NCBI RefSeq assembly: GCF_902167145.1 | Contig: NC_050098.1 | Location: 35,210,501-35,274,500 of the forward strand | Source of the DNA: Zea mays | Lineage: Eukaryota > Streptophyta > Magnoliopsida > Poales > Poaceae | Reading direction: 5' to 3' | DNA length: 64,000 bases | Part shown: piece by piece, positions 59,097-64,000 of the stretch | Numbering within the stretch: the first letter of the stretch is position 1 | Layout of the letters: each line of letters starts with the position of its first letter | Position numbers and translations under genes: made by a program | The notes under the pieces: model-generated | What the model saw: only the letters and a program-made list of their open reading frames with translations | Databases searched by the model: none | What the model was told of the DNA's origin: nothing

Positions 59097-61257
59097 TGTC
59101 CATGTACAATCCGAGCTTAGTTTATGGCAAAACAGACATGACTTCCATGTGCACAATTAACTGCTGGGCATGACAAATGTTTTATGTATAATTATATCCA
59201 TCTGTTCGACGTATTAATTATGATTTATGCATTACCATATATTATTTCACAGCAAAGGGGCAGGACAAACATTTTTGATGTCCCTCGTCTCGATCCTTGT
59301 GGTCATCATACCAGTCATATCTAGCTTCCATTGATCAAGGATATGCTTTCAAGTAAGATCAAGCATCTCCAACCACGTGACCGGCCGAAATTCATAGAAA
59401 AGTTGGTTGAGTACGATTCTGAAGTTGGCAAAGCATGTTCCACCATCAAAAACACTCTTACCAAGATGGTTGTGAAGCAGTATGAATTAGCGGACACATT
59501 TGCTGAGATGATCGATGATGTCCTTCGCGCGGAGTCTGTCGACCCAGGCCAGACAATGCTGCGGAAGCGCCTCAACCAGCTAAACCTCCAGATATATCTC
59601 ATCATCTATCATCAGGTGACCTTCACACATTGTAAATTTTTTCAATTTATGTATTTTAGTTCACCATTTTCAGTTGTTTCTGTTCAATTACTAAAACCTT
59701 TTCCTTACAGAGGCATGCATTCATTCCGGTACCCAAAATACTCAGGACCTGACTATGCCAACTTCGCAGCCGCTACGGATTTGACATGCACCCAGTTTGA
59801 GGAAATACATGAAATGCAACAACAAATGCGTCGTGCATTTGAGGGCTGCCCTAATGATTTCGACGTTACTGTGCCCATGGAGACGAACTCATACTCAAAC
59901 TCTAAAAAGCAGGTATTATATACAATCTCATCATTGTTACATTATATGTTAATTTCCACTTTGCATCCAAATATTAGACAAAACCATAATAATGTCAAAA
60001 AGATTACCATTTTAATGTTGGCAATAAACTGTCGAGGGACATAAACATCCCACCTCAACATATACCAGACTGCAACATTATGAGCTCATATACGTCTTCC
60101 CACTTGCTGATGTTTGACGCCACACCGCAAAAACATGTATATGTTTCATATTTGTTTTATCCTTTGTAATCTCAATTATCGATTAAATGTAATTGACACA
60201 TGACTGAGGGTTTAAACATAGTATCATTGATTTTTGGGCAGGGAGGTGACATTGATGCATCTCATGACACTCAAACTAACACGGGCCCCCTATTTGACCA
60301 GACACCTAGTGGTCATGTAAGTACTCCAAATATACATTTATGACCACATAACTTCACATAACTTGTTCATAAACTAGTATATTCTCTACCTGCATTGTTT
60401 TTCAGGTTGCATCTGGAGAGGAAACACACACCTTTACACTACACATGTGCACTCACTGCCACGGTTAACAGAGATGGACTGTGCTCGGTCGCTCCGTGAT
60501 TTTTTGTGCTCCTCAATCATCGACCCAAACAGGTTTTAGTCTTCCACTATTAAGACCAAACATATCTGTTTTTACATTATTATATAGGAAGACCAACATG
60601 TAGGTTGTTTCTTACATAAATAATGACTAACATATATGTTTTTACATTATTATATAGGAAGGCCATAGAATTCGGTGAATGTATTGGAAATTGTCTCGAT
60701 ATTCAACAATCATTTGGAGATGGGATGTGTCTCGATAATGTTTTCATGTAGTGTTTGATTCAGTGTTTTCGCGAGGATGATGTAAATCATCGCCCGTCCA
60801 TGAACAACAACAGACTTGTACTGGACGTCAATGTTGGTGTATGTAACCTTTCATTAATATCCACCTAATTTTACAATACTTTACCTACAGATTTATATGA
60901 CACAGTAATTATGCTTATTTAGGCTCTGCTCAACTTTGAGGATAATGAATGCCACAACAAGTCTCCTCAGAGTTATGATCAAGCTGTCCTTGATGATTAC
61001 CTGGACAAGACACTACATCAGCTGGACAACTATGTTGAGTACAAATCGGTATAAATCGTTATCTTGTTTCAAGCTTATTTTTTTCCTGCTATGCAAGTAT
61101 ATTCATGTCTCACCTACACACTAATGGTATAATTTCATATCTCTAACTTGTGATCATAAACAGATCATGGTCCCTATACTACATATGGGACATTGGACAT
61201 TGTATGTCATCAATATTCAGTTTCGGTGCATTCACATTTTAGATTCCAATCCATATG
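59097..61257 (+). pseudogene. Ulp1/C48 peptidase-like gene, 3' part (broken)
   Basis: Gene resumes after Z. Exons with good splice sites: 59253-59615 (KFIEKLVEYDSEVGKACSTI), 59711-59912, 60242-60316, 60406-60532, 60658-60838 (KAIEFGECIGNC, in-frame TAG at 60749), 60923-61048 and 61164-61257. The last exon reads MVPILHMGHWTLYVINIQF and HILDSNPY. The HW is the catalytic-His block and LDS the Asp block of C48 cysteine (Ulp1/SUMO) peptidases. The catalytic Cys region would come later and is cut off by element V. Neither half can be functional. Confidence 0.72.
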
Positions 61258-64000
61258 TGCAACACCCTAAATTTGGGGGTATAAAATTTCTTTGCTCATA
61301 TTCACAAATTCAGGTGTTACTTCCCTTTTCTCATCCTTCCCCAATCTTTTCTTTCTCATTTCTATAGGAGAAAAGTGCTTATTTTAATTGTAATTATAGT
61401 CTATTAACTAAAACTCCAAGGGAGTATGAATTGTTGCATCATGTTGAACCCTAGATTTCACTTTCGTTTGGTGCATAATTCTTGGAAAGTCTAATTTGGG
61501 TTTGTGGCCTATTTGGATTTGAATCAAATAGAATAAATAAAAGAAAAAGGGAAAACAATTCCAGAATAAAAGAAAAAAGGAAAGAAGCCCACTCCCCCGC
61601 CCCCCTCAGCCTTTCGACCCAGCTAGGCCCATCCCGCGCGCGCGCTCTTTCCCCCCCGCTCTCTCTGCCCTGGCTGGCCCGCCCGTCAGCGCGGCCGCCT
61701 TCCGCGCGCCCGCACCCGCTTTCCCCTCTCTCTCTGCTCGCGGGCCCGGCCTGTCAGCCCCGTCTTCTCCGCGTAACTGCCGCCCGAGCTGCGCGCTGCC
61801 GCGGACTCCTCGCCCACGTCGCGCGTGGAGCTCGCAACCGCCCCGCCCCCGGCCACTTGAGCCAGAACCCCGCTCGCCCTCACCCCCTCCCTCATTTGCG
61901 CACCTGCAGACCCCTCTCCAACCTCCCCCACGTCGCGCACACGCCAGAGCACCGCCGCCATTAAACAATCGCCGCCCGAGCCGTTTCCCCGCCGCCGTCG
62001 GAGCTCCGCCGTGCTCTCTGCCACGGTGAGCTCCGCCCCGACGTCCGCAACCCGGGACGCGCCCCAATTCCCCCTCCCCCTTCCTATTTCCCTCTGCCCG
62101 CGCTCACCCGCCGTCCTCCGTGCAACCGCGAAGGTCCGCCACCGTCGCCCCGGGCCGCCGTCGCGCCATTGCCGCCACCGAGGAGTCCCCGGAGCCCGCC
62201 TTGAGGTAAGGAACCTCTCCCGCCCCCTATCGACCTTTGTATTGCTCTCTGCTGCGCTTAATTCCTCGTCGGAGTTGATTAACGCCGCCGCCGAGCCGCT
62301 TCGCCGTGAACCGCCCCCCCTCCGGTGACCCTGTCCCGACCTAGCCCCCACCAGAAGACTCCCCGCGCCTTCCCCAACCTCCCCGGCCGCTCAGGTCGCC
62401 CCAGGGACCCGCCGAGCGCCCGCGCCCCTCGTCTCCGGCGAGTCCTCCGCCGCGGGGACGAGCGCCGCCGCCCCAGCTAGTCGTAGGAAAGGCCAAGGCC
62501 GGCCACCCGACCCCCGCCGTTCATCCCAGATCGGGTGGCCCTGATTCAATTAGGCCGAGCCCAACCCTAGCCGTTCGCCTGAGATCCAACGGCCCAGAGC
62601 CGTTTCCCCCGCACCCCGCCTTCCTGCCATTTGAGCCCCGCCTGTCAGCCAGCCGCCCCGCGCTGCTCGCCTGGCCCCGCTTGACAGCCAGCCGCCCCGC
62701 GCTGTTCGCCTGGCCCCGCCTGTCAACCGCCGCGCTCGCGCTGCCCGCCCGGCCCCGCCTGTCAGCCGCTCAGGCCGCCGCGCGCTCGCGCGCCCGCCCG
62801 CGGATCTAATCCTGCGCGTTGATCTGAGATCCGACGGCCGTAGGAGCCCGATACCCCTTCGCCCGCGCGTTTTCTTAAAGAGACCCCCAGTTTTCTGAAA
62901 TTTAAACCCGCCGTCCCTAGTTTCTTACAGTTAGGTCCTCGGACCTTTTATTTAATTCAAAATAAGTATTTAGGGTATATTTTTAACCCCTAAACTTGTA
63001 AAATTCATAACTTTGTCATATGAACTCCAAATTAGGTGCCTCAAATTGCAAAATGCTCATGGTATTTTTGTCTATCTATCTAAACAATGTTTCGCTGCTG
63101 TTTCCATGTACCAATTAATAGTTAATCATTAGGATAGGATTAAGGTTATTGGAACCCTATTTGAGATAATTAGAAGTTGGTAGACTTTAGTAAAAGTTGG
63201 AGCACCTAAGTTTATGGACTTAAACACCTAAGTTTAGGAACTTAAAACCATGCAAGGATTTAACCCCACCACTGACTTAAACCTGATTAGTGGATAATGA
63301 ATCACTTTGTATAGTCCTCTACCCTAGACCTAGGGAACACCAGAGTGCCTATCCCCTTTTCTACTATGAACTTGTGATCTCTCTGCTGCATATGTTTGGT
63401 ATGTTGCTTTTTGTTTGTTATCTTCCCAAGTGCATAGTGTGAATGATTACTTTACGTAGACAACGAGCAGTCTGTGTTTCCCGAGGAGGTTGCAGAGGAA
63501 GTCCCTGATCAGCAGTTTGGTGAAGGCAAGTGTCCTCTGACCCATTATGTCCTATTCACTTATAACTTACTATCCCGCATTACTTACTTGAAACCTAAGG
63601 ATTGACTAGCTTTACACTTTACTTTATCCTTGATGACCTTATGGGCTGTTATGGTTAGCATTCTGCTATTGCCTTAACTTAATCAATGAACATGATGTGA
63701 CTATTTATGATACTATTATCCGGATGATGTTGATGATCTTGTGATACTCTAGGGGGCTCAGGCTGTTTCCTGAGTACCTCTCTGTAAGGACCTGTTCGTT
63801 GAGAGACCACCCGGGATAACAGTGCAACCATGAGGGTGAAATGGGATGCCCTTAGCTAATTAATTAGAGGAACTAGAGGTGTAGTTGCTTAGCCGTCGTG
63901 CCGTCAATGGGGTCCAGGCACAGTGCTTGCTCTGCCGAGGCTGAGTGCCGAGGTTCTTTCGTTTTGCTTTTTGTTAGTCACTCTCCTGCGGGGAGGGGTA
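61258..64000 (+). repeat. Element V: partial LTR related to Z, opposite orientation
   Basis: It starts TGCAACACCCTAAATTTGGG, the same start as the minus strand of the Z LTRs, and follows their order (GGGGGTATAAAATTTC, CAGGTGTTAC, GC-rich core at about 61590-62880, AT-rich arm, then the GATAACAGTGCAACCATGAG block near 63814). It is clearly diverged, so it is a sister subfamily or an older insertion. About 0.9 kb of the LTR is expected beyond the window. It splits the C48-like gene just after the catalytic-Asp motif. Long open frames in the GC-rich core are not genes. Confidence 0.88.

Noticed and set aside
61590..62900. GC- and CpG-rich block with several open frames that looks like a CpG-island promoter or gene
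   Set aside because: It aligns in order with the GC-rich core of the Z LTRs in reverse orientation, so it is LTR sequence of V.

Overview
This window is intergenic DNA from a grass nuclear genome. Maize or a close Andropogoneae relative fits best, because LTR retrotransposons are nested so deeply and the LTR styles are familiar from that group. The species is inferred, not proven. There is no prokaryotic-style gene organisation. Nearly everything is transposable-element sequence, plus one broken, intron-containing gene of the Ulp1/SUMO-protease-like (C48) family.

Layout from left to right (element letters are mine). A (2-14819, + strand) is a complete but decayed Ty3/Gypsy element of the Tat lineage, with ~1.5 kb LTRs, gag, protease, RT, a second (archaeal-type) RNase H and integrase. 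A 5 kb tail carries a spliced gene on the opposite strand. A sits inside W. W (14820-19526, - strand) and X (18921-37920, - strand) are two tandem copies of one Tat-type, possibly Grande-like, element that share the LTR at 18921-19526. X is split inside its RT by Y (26212-35730, - strand), a related and younger element with a perfect CTAGG target-site duplication. W, X and Y all lack gag. X and Y each carry a convergent antisense gene with its own TATA box.

From 37921 to 43472 and from 59092 to 61257 lies older sequence. It holds a 918-bp non-autonomous hAT element (38839-39756, perfect 8-bp TSD), a weak SINE-like tRNA head, and the exons of the C48-peptidase-like gene. Z (43473-59091, - strand) interrupts that gene. 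Z is a Tekay/Del-type, pol-deleted element arranged LTR-internal-LTR-internal-LTR. V (61258-64000, + strand), a partial LTR of the same broad family as Z, interrupts the gene a second time and runs off the window.

The strongest observations are: (1) the middle LTR of Z is a left/right hybrid of its outer LTRs, as predicted for unequal crossing-over; (2) there are two independent shared-LTR tandem arrays in one window; (3) a gag-less but otherwise pol-bearing subfamily is present in three copies; (4) convergent antisense genes with their own promoter-like TATA boxes occur in two diverged Tat lineages, one with a clear multi-exon structure.
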